Source of the DNA: Lachnospiraceae bacterium UBA7182
Lineage (GTDB): Bacteria; Bacillota; Clostridia; Lachnospirales; Lachnospiraceae
DNA length: 47,102 bases
Reading direction: 5' to 3'
Assembly: GCA_002491115.1 (NCBI GenBank)
Contig: DKVI01000086.1
Location: 1-47,102, forward strand
Below, piece by piece: positions 7,725 through 17,400 of this stretch (its first letter is position 1; every line of letters begins with the position of its first letter). The translations under genes were made by a program, and so were the position numbers. Below the pieces are notes generated by a model. It was not told the origin of the DNA. It ran no database searches and saw nothing but the letters and a program-made list of their open reading frames with translations.

Positions 7725-7964
7725 ATGACTACATTGGAAAATACAATTTCGATGCTGAAAGTATTACCTGAAGCTGATTTGATGGAAATCCAGAACTTTA
7801 CAAGGAAGTTGTTCCAACGGCGTAGTGCTGACAATTGTTTCCATTCAGTCAGTGCTGAACAAATATTCAGTGATCTGGAAACTTCAAGGAAGCAGATATC
7901 CGAAGGCAAGTCCAAAGAAATGGGACAGGCAATAGATGGGATACGAAGGAAATATGGTTTATAA
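7725..7964 (+). CDS. putative antitoxin of a type II toxin-antitoxin pair
   Basis: A 79-residue acidic/helical protein (MTTLENTISMLKVLPEADLM...) with AGAAAGGG upstream. It overlaps the start of a RelE/ParE-like toxin gene by 11 bases, the usual antitoxin-first order. The segment around 5-30 (LENTISMLKVLPEADLMEIQ) resembles short RelB-like or Phd-independent antitoxins of Firmicutes. The C-terminal half (SAEQIFSDLETSRKQISEGK) would be the part that wraps the toxin. The function is assigned mainly by context. The antitoxin is expected to repress the promoter at 7654. Confidence 0.7.
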   Translation: MTTLENTISMLKVLPEADLMEIQNFTRKLFQRRSADNCFHSVSAEQIFSDLETSRKQISEGKSKEMGQAIDGIRRKYGL

Positions 7965-8268
7965 AGTAATTATTTCTGAATTGGCTGAATCTCAGCTTGA
8001 CCATATTGTGTATTACATTTTGTATGAACTGAATAATCTACAGGCAGGTATCAGCATTCTGGAAGATGCCGAGGAAACAAAACAGCGGCTTTCTCATGTG
8101 GCAGGCAGTTTGAGACTTTGTGATCATCCCAGACTACATGAGTTGGGGTATAGAATGATTCACTTTAAGCATCACCAATACATTATGGTTTATAGGATTC
8201 AGGGTCATAAGGTCTATGTCGAAGGTATTTATCATGATTTGCAGGATTATGAGAATATTTTACGATAG
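7954..8268 (+). CDS. ParE/RelE-superfamily toxin
   Basis: 104 residues from ATG 7954 (an ATG at 7936 is also in frame). It begins MVYKVIISELAESQLDHIVYYI, the opening beta strand and helix of ParE/RelE proteins, and ends with HQYIMVYRIQGHKVYVEGIYHDLQDYENIL, the strand pair and C-terminal box of the family. The spacing LRLCDHPRLHELGYRMIHFKHH in the middle is also typical. RelE members cut mRNA on the ribosome and ParE members poison gyrase; the residues here do not settle which. Overlap with the antitoxin gene implies coupled translation. A strong terminator follows. Confidence 0.82.
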   Translation: MVYKVIISELAESQLDHIVYYILYELNNLQAGISILEDAEETKQRLSHVAGSLRLCDHPRLHELGYRMIHFKHHQYIMVYRIQGHKVYVEGIYHDLQDYENILR

Positions 8269-8300
8269 GCGAAAAAAATTTTATTAAAATAACAGCATAA

Positions 8301-8338
8301 AGCTCAGAAGAGTGTATTCATTCTTCTGGGCTTTTTTT
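8301..8338 (+). terminator. intrinsic terminator of the toxin-antitoxin operon
   Basis: AGCTCAGAAGA (8301-8311) pairs with TCTTCTGGGCT (8322-8332) over 11 bp with one G-T pair, followed by TTTTTTT. Confidence 0.92.
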
Positions 8339-8360
8339 GGTGCAATTATCATAGGTATTC

Positions 8361-8377
8361 TTCGGAAAATTTCCGAA
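8361..8377. repeat. perfect 8-bp inverted repeat, possible operator
   Basis: TTCGGAAA-A-TTTCCGAA lies 60 bases before the small gene at 8437. A similar site (TTCGGAA-AAA-TTCCGCA, 20678-20694) precedes the TraG-like gene at 20766. Confidence 0.4.
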
Positions 8378-8436
8378 ATAATTGAAGACACAACAGTATA
8401 GTAGAATAAGAAACCCTGAAAGAACGGAGGAAGAAG

Positions 8437-8658
8437 ATGTCGAAGATAAAAAGCGAAAAACCGGACAAAGAAGTGTATGAGATCGCGATCTGCCTTTCCC
8501 GGATGTGGGGCGTTGCTGAAACGCTGGAGCCGCTTCCTAATGTGAGTTTTGAGACAGCCAGGGATGTGGTGATTGCATGGGCCGGGGAATTTTTGACTGG
8601 TGAGGAAAAGGATTTGGTGAAATTTTTTATCAGAAAGATAAAAGAAGAACAGATATAA
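8437..8658 (+). CDS. small hypothetical protein
   Basis: A 73-residue protein, MSKIKSEKPDKEVYEIAICL..., mostly helical and charged, with no signal peptide or membrane segment and no family I recognise. GAACGGAGGAAG lies directly upstream of the ATG, so translation is credible. It stands alone between the toxin-antitoxin terminator and a minus-strand XRE gene. The stretch GEEKDLVKFFIRKIKEEQ ends it as an amphipathic helix. The upstream palindrome at 8361 may be its operator. Confidence 0.6.
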   Translation: MSKIKSEKPDKEVYEIAICLSRMWGVAETLEPLPNVSFETARDVVIAWAGEFLTGEEKDLVKFFIRKIKEEQI

Positions 8659-8664
8659 AGCAGG

Positions 8665-8868
8665 TCAGACAGGTTTTACATATTCGATGACGTCCGAAAC
8701 CGGGCAGTCGAGAATAAAGCACAGCGTATCCAACGTCTTGGTGGTGATCGCCTCCCCCTTTTTCATCCGGTGCAGGGTGTTGGCGGAGATGCCGTGCTTG
8801 AAGATCAGTTCATATTCGGTCATATCTTTACGGAACAACGTATTATAAAAAGGCTTATAAGAAATCAA
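8665..8868 (-). CDS. short XRE-family helix-turn-helix regulator, TTG start
   Basis: 67 residues from TTG 8868 (read on the minus strand), which has AGAGAGG 8 bases upstream. The frame runs on to an ATG at 9000, but that extension would cross the promoter and operator at 8918-8946 and is not family-like. The core SYKPFYNTLFRKDMTEYELI then KHGISANTLHRMKKGEAITT and TLCFILDCPVSDVIEYV is the compact YozG/Cro-type domain common in Clostridia. It probably regulates the plus-strand promoter beside it that leads to the giant surface-protein genes (inference). Confidence 0.75.
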   Translation of the reverse strand: MISYKPFYNTLFRKDMTEYELIFKHGISANTLHRMKKGEAITTKTLDTLCFILDCPVSDVIEYVKPV

Positions 8869-8917
8869 GTGCAGAACCTCTCTTTCCTTATAAGAATAGA
8901 ATAGCATAGTTAATTTG

Positions 8918-8946
8918 TTGACTATACTTAATATATTGAGTATAAT
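8918..8946 (+). promoter_or_regulatory. promoter with near-perfect palindromic operator in the spacer
   Basis: TTGACT (8918-8923)-N17-TATAAT (8941-8946). The spacer and flanks form a 22-bp palindrome, TATACTTAATA / TATTGAGTATA (8923-8944), with one mismatched pair. A dimeric repressor, plausibly the adjacent XRE protein, would shut this promoter. Transcripts would have a ~170-base leader before the gene at 9124. Confidence 0.7.
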
Positions 8947-9123
8947 GTAAAATATGGCTAAGATTTGTTTACCATGCACAGAAGATAAGGAGGGGATCAA
9001 ATGGAAGGATATTCTTGAAGGGCAGAAATTTTACAGTTTCCGGGGATGCGTCGGAGGATGAGGGAGCTGAATCTGATGCCTGAGAAGAAATAATTTGCGG
9101 TAAAGGAGAAAAAGAAGGACATT

Positions 9124-12100
9124 ATGAAGAAAGGAATGCTTAGAAAGTTTTTAACAGGACTACTGTGTGCTTCCATGCTGACTGTGAATGATGGAACGGC
9201 CGTGGTATTTGCAGCAACGGCAGAAAACGTGCAGGAGGAGAAAGACACAAAAGAGACAGAACCTGTCGCAGAGGATACGGAGAAAGCAGAGCCTGCTGCG
9301 GAAAATAAAGAAGGACAAGACGAACCATTTGCCGATGAGGAAAATCCTGAAGGCATGACATATGATTTAGTCCAGGAAGGGGAAGCAGGGACAGACGGAA
9401 CAGATGAAAATCTTGAAGATGCTGAATATACATATACCCTGAACGAGGACGGGACAGCGACTGTTACAAAGTACAAAGGAGAAGGCGGAGAAGTTATAAT
9501 CCCGGAAATGATAGATGGACACAGCGTGAGTGCGATAGGGGATTCTGCGTTTAGATGGTGCAGTGGATTAACAAACGTGACGATCCCTGACAGTGTGACT
9601 GTGATCGGGGATGCCGCGTTTGAATGGTGTGAAAAATTAACAAGTGTGACGATCCCTGACAGCGTGATAAACATAGGGGATTTTGCATTTAACTGGTGCA
9701 GCGGGTTAACAGGCGTGACATTCTCCGGCAGTGTGATAAGCATAGGAAGTTCTGCGTTTAACAGCTGCAGTGGCTTGACAAGTGTGACAATTCCGGACAA
9801 TGTGATGAGTATAAAGGGTAATGCGTTTAATAATTGTAGTGGATTAATAAGTGTAAAGATTCTGAGCAGCGAGACGAATATAGAGAAGTTTGCATTTAAT
9901 GACTGCAGCGGCTTAAAAAGCGCAGGACCGTTAGGAGGAGGCTATAATTTTGAATTTGGGTGGAAAGAAAGTATACCCAGTAATGCATTTGACAGCTTTA
10001 GCAGTTTGACAAGCGTGACGATCCCGGACGGTGTAACAAGTATAGGGCAGTATGCGTTTCATAATTGCAGTGAATTAGCGAGTGTGACAATGCCGGGCAG
10101 CGTGACGAGTATAGGGATGGCAGCGTTTTCGGGTTGTGACAATTTAACGAGCGCAGGGCCGACCGGAGGAAACTATGGCTATAAATTTGAATGGGACGAA
10201 ACTATACCTGATAATGCATTTTATGATTGCAGTGGCTTGACCAGTGTAACGATACCAGGAAGCGTGACAAGTATAGGATATAACGCGTTTTCGGGCTGTA
10301 GTAGTTTAACAAGTGCAGGGCCAGTCGGAGGTGAGTATGATTATAAATTCGGATGGGAAAATAATATACCAGATCGCGCATTTGTCGGTTGCAGCGGCTT
10401 GGCAAGCGTGACAATTCCGGGGAACGTGACAAGTATAGGGTCGTCTGCATTTTCCGGCTGCAGCAGCTTAACGAGCGTGACAATTCCGGGGAGCGTGACA
10501 AGTATAGGGTGGCTTGCATTTTCCGGCTGCAGCAGCTTAACGAGTGCGGGGCCAATTGGAGGCGGTTATAATTACGAATTTGGATGGCAAGAAAATATAC
10601 CAGGTTATGCGTTTTATAACTGCAGCAGCTTAACGAGCGTGGCGATTCCAAGTAGTGTGACAAGTATAGGGAGTTCTGCGTTTGAAGGTTGCAGTTGCTT
10701 AACGGGCGTGGAAATACCGAGCGGCGTAATAAGTATAGGAGATTCTGCATTTAAGAATTGCAGCAGCTTAACGAGTGTGGCGATTCCGAGTAGCGTGACA
10801 AGTATAGGGAATTCTGTGTTTGAAGGCTGTAGTGGTTTAACGGGCATGGAAATACCAGGCGGCGTAATAAGTATAGGATACTCTGCATTTAAGAATTGCA
10901 GCGGCTTAACGAGTGTGAAGATACCGGCAAGTGTAATGAGTATAGGGAACATATTTGATGGTTGCAGTGGTTTGACAAGTGCAGGTCCAATAGGAGGAGG
11001 CTATGCTTATGAATTCGGTTGGGAAGAAAGTATACCAGATTCAGCGTTTTCTGGCTGCAGCAGCTTAACAAGCGTGGAAATTCCAGGTAAAGTGACGAGC
11101 ATAGGAGGGGGCGCGTTTTCTGGCTGCAGCAGTTTGACAAGCTTGAAAATTCCGGACGGAGTGACGAGCATAGGAGGGGGCGCGTTTTCTGGCTGCAGCA
11201 GTTTAACAAGCTTGAAAATTCCGGACGGGGTGACGAGCATAGAGGACTATACATTTTCCGGCTGCAGCAGTTTAACAAACATGGAAATTCCAGACGGAGT
11301 GACGAGTATAGGGATTCGAGCTTTCTTAAATTGCAGCGGTTTGACAAGCCTGAAGATTCCCGTCGGCGTGACAAGTATAAAGTACGCATTTGAAGGCTGC
11401 AGCGGTTTAAAAAATGCAGGCCCGGCAGGGGGCGGTTATGCTTATGAGTTTGGATGGAAAGAAACGATACCAGATTATGCATTTTCCGGCTGTAACGGTT
11501 TGACAAGCGTAGAAATTCCGGACAGTGTGACGGGTATAGGCGATTCAGCGTTTTCCGGCTGCAGTGCTTTAATAAGCGTGGAAATTCCGGACAGTGTGAC
11601 GGGTATAGGAATTTATGCGTTTGATGACTGCAGCAGTTTAACAAGCGTGACGATTCCCGCCAGCGTAACAAGTATAGAATGGGCATTTAGAGGGTGCAGC
11701 AGTTTAACAAGCGCAGGTCCAACAGGGGGCGGTTATGCTTATGAATTTGGATGGAAAGAAACGATACCAGATGAAGCATTTGCCGGCTGCTACGGGTTAA
11801 CGAGTGTGGAGATTCCAGCTGGCATAACAAGCATAGGAGAAGATGCGTTCATATACTGCAGTGATTTAACAAATGTGAATATTCCGTTTGGTGTAACGAG
11901 TATAGGGAGCGGTGCATTTTCCGTCTGCAGCGGATTAACTAATATAAAGATTCCGACCAGCGTAACAAATATAGGGGACTATGCGTTTTTGCGCTGCGAG
12001 GGGTTGGAAAATGTGGATATTCCAGTCAGCGTAGAAATCCTCGGTAACTCTGCATTTTATCGGTGTGAGAATTTGTCGGCAGTCAAAATTTTTAATGCGT

Positions 12101-14433
12101 CTTGTGAAATTCTTGATTTTGATGACGGAGAGACCTCACCTGGTGATACTATACCGGAAAACGTAACTATATATGGTTATGCAAATTCTACGGCTGCATC
12201 CTACGCGAAACAATATAACAGAAAATTTGTTTCTTTTGAGTCAATAGAAGCGATACCTGCCGCACTGACAGTTTTAAAAGGAAAAACAGAATATAAAACA
12301 GGAGACATTCTCAATGTAGATGATATCACTGCAACCATCAGCTATACGGATGGAACTAAAAAAACAGTGACGGAAATTACAACCAATGTATCAGATATTG
12401 ATATGTCTGTTGCGGGTAAAAAAAATCTGATTATTACCTGTCAGGAGGGTGATATAAGACTTGAAACAAATGTAGAAATTAATGTAAAAGACGCATCTGA
12501 GATTGTTGAACCCAAATCCTATACAGTTACCTTTGACGCAAACGGAGGTGCAGGATTAAGCGAAACAAGCAGGAATGTGGAGGAAGGAAAAACAATTGAC
12601 CTGTTGCCGGAAATAAAACGGGATGGTTACACATTTACCGGCTGGTACAAAGAAGCTGAGTGTAAAAATAAGTGGAATTTCGAGACGGATGTTGTAACAG
12701 AAGATACGACGCTCTATGCGGGCTGGGAAGAAATAGAGATTAAATATACAGTCTCCTTCAACCTGCAGGGCCATGGAAGCATGGACAATATAAGCGTTGT
12801 CGCCGGAAACAGGATAGAGAAGCCATCAGATCCGGCAGCAGACGGTTATATTTTTACAGGCTGGTATAAGGACGTAACCTGCGCAATTCTGTGGGATTTT
12901 AACCGGGATACGGTGAGCGAAGACATGATTCTTTATGCCGGATGGAAGACAGACCCGGACTATGACGGTGTTCTTCCGGGCGATAAACCCGCTTCCGGGA
13001 ATATACCGGACGGCATCTGGATTGCGGGAATAGAGGAGTATACCTATACCGGGGCGGCGGTTACGCCGCAGCTGCGCGTCTATAACTGTGATAAACGCCT
13101 GGTGAAAGACAGGGATTATACGGTCAGTTATAAGAACAATAAAAAAGCGGCAGAGTCTTCTGATAAAAAGGCTCCTATGGTCATTGTCAAGGGCAAGGGT
13201 AACTATGCGGGCACGGTTTCCCGGGCATTTACGATCAAACAGGCAGAACTTACAGAAAGCTGTCTTGTTGCCGCGTCCAGCTATTCCGCGGGAAGTCCTT
13301 ATGTCCCGGTTGTTATACTTGACGGAAATATCTTAAAAGCCAAAACGGATTATATACTCACTTATCAAAATGATAAAGGGGAAACATTAAAAAAACAGCC
13401 TGTTACAGAGGGCAGCTATTCCATGCGCATTGTCGGAAAAGGCAGCTGCACGAACGAGTTTACATTCTCTTATACTATAGTAAAAGATGGCAGGGTCAGT
13501 ATAGCGAAAGGCAAAACTGTTGTGCCGGGTATGGTTTATGGCGGTGAAGAACCTGCGGTAAGCCTTACGGTAGACGGTAAGACGCTGACCGGCGGGAGTG
13601 ATTATACCGTCAGGTTTATCAATACTGGGGCAAAAGGAACGGCAACGGCAATCTTTACAGGTACAGGAGCGTACACCGGCGTTTTGAAAAAAACATTTAA
13701 AGTAAGCGCGGCCCCGCTTCCCGCTGGCAGTGTTTCTGTATCGGATGCTGCTGTAACTTATGAAAAAGGCGGCGCGAAAGCGGAAATCACCGTGACAGTA
13801 AACGGGACGAAGCTGGCTGAAGGGATTGATTACACAATCTCATATAAAGGAAATACAAAGATCGGCAGTACCGCCCGGGCGACAATAAAAGGAAAAGGCA
13901 ACTATAAAGGCAGCCAGAGTGTTCTTTTTACGGTTACGGAAAAGGAACTGGCGTCGGAAGACGTGCAGATTTATGTTTCAGATGCTGTTGCCGGAAAGAA
14001 GCCGGTCGTAATGATCTATGATATGAACGGCAAAAAACTGTCTTCCGGCAGCGATTATCAGGCGGAGGTTGATATGGCCGCGCATAAAGTGACGATTACA
14101 GGCGGAAAAAATAAGTTGTATACTGCCAGGACACCGATTGTCCAGGAATACCAGGAGCTGGAAGCGGGGCAGGTAATTACATCTGTTTCGCTGAATAAAA
14201 AAGCCGGCGGTTTCCCGAAGAAGTTCCAGTATACCGCAAATGGTATTGAGATGGATAAAAACTGGCTGACTGTAAAAGCGGGAAAGAAGGTTTTGTCTGC
14301 CGGGGATTTTGAAGTGGCTGGATATATCAATCACACATCCAAAGGCACAGCGACGGTTATAATACAGGGAAATGGAGCATACGGAGGGACAAAAGCTCTG
14401 AACTTTAAAATTTACTCCAGGAGTATGCAGTAA
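9124..14433 (+). CDS. giant secreted LRR_5 (BspA-like) repeat protein
   Basis: 1769 residues. A signal peptide (about 1-31, ending VVFAATAE) is followed by an acidic linker. A long array of 23-residue LRR_5/BspA repeats runs from about 140 to 1000, of the form SVTIPDSVTSIGxxAFxxCSGLT. An Ig-like domain sits at about 1040-1120, two InlB B-repeats (each ending LYAGW) at about 1132-1277, and MBG-like beta repeats of the type YTVSYKNN...VKGKGNYAGT to the C-terminus. There is no LPxTG or membrane anchor, so it is released or held non-covalently. BspA-type proteins bind host or microbial surfaces. Seven inserted modules reading SAGPxGGxYxYEFGWxExIP interrupt the LRR array. The ATG has AAAGGAG upstream. 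It is followed after 46 bases by another giant secreted gene, probably the same operon. Confidence 0.9.
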   Translation: MKKGMLRKFLTGLLCASMLTVNDGTAVVFAATAENVQEEKDTKETEPVAEDTEKAEPAAENKEGQDEPFADEENPEGMTYDLVQEGEAGTDGTDENLEDAEYTYTLNEDGTATVTKYKGEGGEVIIPEMIDGHSVSAIGDSAFRWCSGLTNVTIPDSVTVIGDAAFEWCEKLTSVTIPDSVINIGDFAFNWCSGLTGVTFSGSVISIGSSAFNSCSGLTSVTIPDNVMSIKGNAFNNCSGLISVKILSSETNIEKFAFNDCSGLKSAGPLGGGYNFEFGWKESIPSNAFDSFSSLTSVTIPDGVTSIGQYAFHNCSELASVTMPGSVTSIGMAAFSGCDNLTSAGPTGGNYGYKFEWDETIPDNAFYDCSGLTSVTIPGSVTSIGYNAFSGCSSLTSAGPVGGEYDYKFGWENNIPDRAFVGCSGLASVTIPGNVTSIGSSAFSGCSSLTSVTIPGSVTSIGWLAFSGCSSLTSAGPIGGGYNYEFGWQENIPGYAFYNCSSLTSVAIPSSVTSIGSSAFEGCSCLTGVEIPSGVISIGDSAFKNCSSLTSVAIPSSVTSIGNSVFEGCSGLTGMEIPGGVISIGYSAFKNCSGLTSVKIPASVMSIGNIFDGCSGLTSAGPIGGGYAYEFGWEESIPDSAFSGCSSLTSVEIPGKVTSIGGGAFSGCSSLTSLKIPDGVTSIGGGAFSGCSSLTSLKIPDGVTSIEDYTFSGCSSLTNMEIPDGVTSIGIRAFLNCSGLTSLKIPVGVTSIKYAFEGCSGLKNAGPAGGGYAYEFGWKETIPDYAFSGCNGLTSVEIPDSVTGIGDSAFSGCSALISVEIPDSVTGIGIYAFDDCSSLTSVTIPASVTSIEWAFRGCSSLTSAGPTGGGYAYEFGWKETIPDEAFAGCYGLTSVEIPAGITSIGEDAFIYCSDLTNVNIPFGVTSIGSGAFSVCSGLTNIKIPTSVTNIGDYAFLRCEGLENVDIPVSVEILGNSAFYRCENLSAVKIFNASCEILDFDDGETSPGDTIPENVTIYGYANSTAASYAKQYNRKFVSFESIEAIPAALTVLKGKTEYKTGDILNVDDITATISYTDGTKKTVTEITTNVSDIDMSVAGKKNLIITCQEGDIRLETNVEINVKDASEIVEPKSYTVTFDANGGAGLSETSRNVEEGKTIDLLPEIKRDGYTFTGWYKEAECKNKWNFETDVVTEDTTLYAGWEEIEIKYTVSFNLQGHGSMDNISVVAGNRIEKPSDPAADGYIFTGWYKDVTCAILWDFNRDTVSEDMILYAGWKTDPDYDGVLPGDKPASGNIPDGIWIAGIEEYTYTGAAVTPQLRVYNCDKRLVKDRDYTVSYKNNKKAAESSDKKAPMVIVKGKGNYAGTVSRAFTIKQAELTESCLVAASSYSAGSPYVPVVILDGNILKAKTDYILTYQNDKGETLKKQPVTEGSYSMRIVGKGSCTNEFTFSYTIVKDGRVSIAKGKTVVPGMVYGGEEPAVSLTVDGKTLTGGSDYTVRFINTGAKGTATAIFTGTGAYTGVLKKTFKVSAAPLPAGSVSVSDAAVTYEKGGAKAEITVTVNGTKLAEGIDYTISYKGNTKIGSTARATIKGKGNYKGSQSVLFTVTEKELASEDVQIYVSDAVAGKKPVVMIYDMNGKKLSSGSDYQAEVDMAAHKVTITGGKNKLYTARTPIVQEYQELEAGQVITSVSLNKKAGGFPKKFQYTANGIEMDKNWLTVKAGKKVLSAGDFEVAGYINHTSKGTATVIIQGNGAYGGTKALNFKIYSRSMQ
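11092..11229 (+). repeat. near-identical 69-bp tandem duplication in the LRR array
   Basis: Units 11092-11160 and 11161-11229 differ at two bases only, while most other LRR units have diverged. This points to recent unit duplication, one repeat of 23 residues. Confidence 0.85.
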
Positions 14434-14479
14434 GATCTTCGATCCAATCAGTGAAAATACGAAAGGAGTAAGTAAGACT

Positions 14480-17400
14480 ATGAGAAAAAAAGATTGCATA
14501 AAAAAGAAGATGCTATCTTTAATGTTGGGCGCAGTCCTGACATTTTCTTCCATTGATCCTTGCATCGCCATGGCTAAAGCTGATGAGGATGTGCCTGTGC
14601 CGGCTGAACAGATTCAGGAATTGGAAGTTCCTGAAGATGCGACAAAGGATGTGGAAATCGAAACGGTTATTCCGAAAGAAGAAACAAAGGAAAATATATC
14701 TGAAACGGAAAGTAATTTGGAATTTCCTAAAGCAGGTAATGTGGATGTTATAGAAAACGATGAATTTATAGAGGAAACAGGCATTTTAAATGAAGAGCAG
14801 CCGGAAGGTACAAATATTCAGGTGGTTTATCGGACACAGGATGAGATTCGGGATTTCCTGAAAGAGAGTGGAGCGCCAACGTCGGCTACGGCTACATATG
14901 CTGAAGAACCGGTAGTCACTGCGCCATATAGCCTGGGCGTTTTATCAGAAGATACACTGCAATCCGCAGTCGCCATGCTGAACCAGGTGCGATATATTGC
15001 AGGACTGCCTGCAGAAGTGAAATTGAATGATGGTTATAATGTACTGGCCCAGGCGGCTTCTCTGGTAGATTATGCAAACGGGGAATTAAGTCATACGCCT
15101 TCAAGACCAGCAGATATGGAGGAAGACCTGTATAACATAGGATATATGGGGGCAGGGCAGTCCAATCTTGCACGTGGTTCTGGAGATTTAAACAGTACAA
15201 TTATCCATGCATGGATGGCAGATTTTGACAAAAGCAACGCTGACAGAGTAGGGCACCGCCGATGGATTTTAAACCCCTATATGGGAGAGACGGGATTCGG
15301 GTTAGTGAGTGGCGAAAAAGGCAGCTATAGCGCTGTGTATGCATTTGATAATTCAGATAGAAGTGTTGGTAATGTGTTTGGCGTAGCATGGCCTGCGCAA
15401 AACATGCCTGTTAATTATTTTACTCATGATTATCCATGGTCAGTTTCTCTTGGAGAGGCAGTATATGCTTCTCAGATACAAGTGCTCCTTACGCGAATAA
15501 ATGACGGAAAAACATGGCATTTTTCCCAGGAACAAGGAGAAGACGGATATTTTTATGTTAATAATGATAGGTATGGGCAGACTGGCTGTATTATCTTTGG
15601 ACCTAAGACACCTTTTAGCTATAAGGCAGGAGATTCGTTCAAAGTAGAGATAACCAAAGAAGGGGAACCGTATGTAAGCTATACCGTCAATTTTTTTAAG
15701 TTATCTGATGATGACCCGGACTATTTTGGTAAGAGAACATTAGGCATAGATGGTATAACGGTAGAAGACAAGATTTATGATGGAAAAGCTTTTTCTTATA
15801 CAGGAACTCCGACAGCAGTTAATGAAATAAAAAAAGAAGTAGAGATTAATCTGATTCCACAGTATGAGGGGTGGCTGGCAGATGGCAGTATTTATGGGCC
15901 GACCACAGAAGCCCCTACTCAGGTGGGAAGATATACGCTTTCATTTGAGATAGAAGGGGAAGACGCAGGGAGATATAGTATAGCTTTTTACGGTGATTTT
16001 CGTATTACTCCCCGAAGCCTGACCATAGTCGGACCTGATGTTCAGGTGGGATTGGATGATCCGTTGCCGGAATTGTCTGAATTGACATGTAAAATAGAAG
16101 GGCTGGCGGAGGGCGATCAGTTAGATATAAAGCCACAGCTTCGATATGCTACAGGTGAAAATGGGATTATTTCTCAAGACGGCTGCGCAATTACGGTTGG
16201 CATCACGGATGTGGGAAACAACTATACAGTCGCCGCATATAAAAAAGGTCAGCTGACACTGGATAATTCGGACGAAAATGTGGTCGAAAGGGGCTTTATC
16301 AATAAGATTTCCTGGAAAGTTGAAAAGGATGGAAAGCTTACTTTATCTGGCAGTGGAAATTACCAGTTGCTTAAATATCCGTATGAATTGCCGTGGGCGC
16401 GCAGGGAAGATGTAACTTCTGCTGTTGTGCAAGTGTCAAATATCACATCTATGAATCACATGTTTTATATGTGCAGCAAATTAACAGATATAGACATGTC
16501 GAAAGTTGATATAAGTCATGTCACGGATATGGGATCTATGTTCGCTGAATGCAGTAGTTTGGAAAATATATCATTTGGTGCCAACAGGAATACGGAGTAT
16601 CTTGAAAACATGGCGGGAATGTTTTCAGGATGTACCCGCTTAAGCAATGTGGATTTGAGTGGCTTGGATACCCGCTGTGTAACGAATATGGGCAGGATGT
16701 TTTCTCGTTGTTCTGCATTAAAAAATATCGATCTGACTAGTTTTGACACTGGTAATGTTACGAACATGGCGAGTATGTTTTATCAATGTCTTAATTTAAA
16801 AGAGCTGGATTTGAGTAATTTTAACACCGCAAAAGTTACAGATATGAAGAATATATTTACTAACTGCCGGAAATTGGAGAAACTGGATGTAAGCAGTTTC
16901 GATACCAGTCAAATCACAGATATGAGTGAAATGTTTGCCAGTTGCCAGAGCTTGAAAAGCCTGGATTTAAGTAATTTTGACACAAGTAAAGTCACAACAA
17001 TGCAGGATATGTTTTATGCATGTGAAGATTTATGTGAGCTGAATCTTAGTCATTTTGATACACGGCAGGTTACAGATATGGATGGTATGTTTTCGCTTTA
17101 TACTGCAACGTCAATGGGCTTACATAAATTGGATTTGAGCAGCTTTGATATGAGTAAGGTTACTTCGGCAAGGAATATGTTTTTTAATCGTGAGGGATTG
17201 TTCCATATTCGTACGCCTAAAAATTGCAGTCAAAGAATAAGTATTCCGATTGCAAAAGATACGGACAAATGGTACCAGGATACAGATACGGTTTGGACAG
17301 AATTGCCGACTGGGCTGGATTACAGCATAGACTTGTATAAAAATGATCCTTCTGTCGGGAGTGAACCTCGTCAGATAATGTATTTTTATGGAGTAGACGT

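Noticed and set aside
8954..9061. A 35-codon frame with CLPC before the giant LRR gene
   Set aside because: It would start almost at the transcript start with no ribosome site and resembles nothing; possible but unsupported.
10202..11686. Long open frames on the minus strand opposite the LRR gene
   Set aside because: They are repeats read in the wrong frame: low-complexity Leu/Ser/Cys-rich products, no ribosome sites, and the plus frame is a clear LRR protein.
9540..12110. Regular ~69-base periodicity that might suggest a CRISPR array
   Set aside because: The period is coding (23-residue LRR), with no constant repeat separated by unique spacers and no cas genes nearby.
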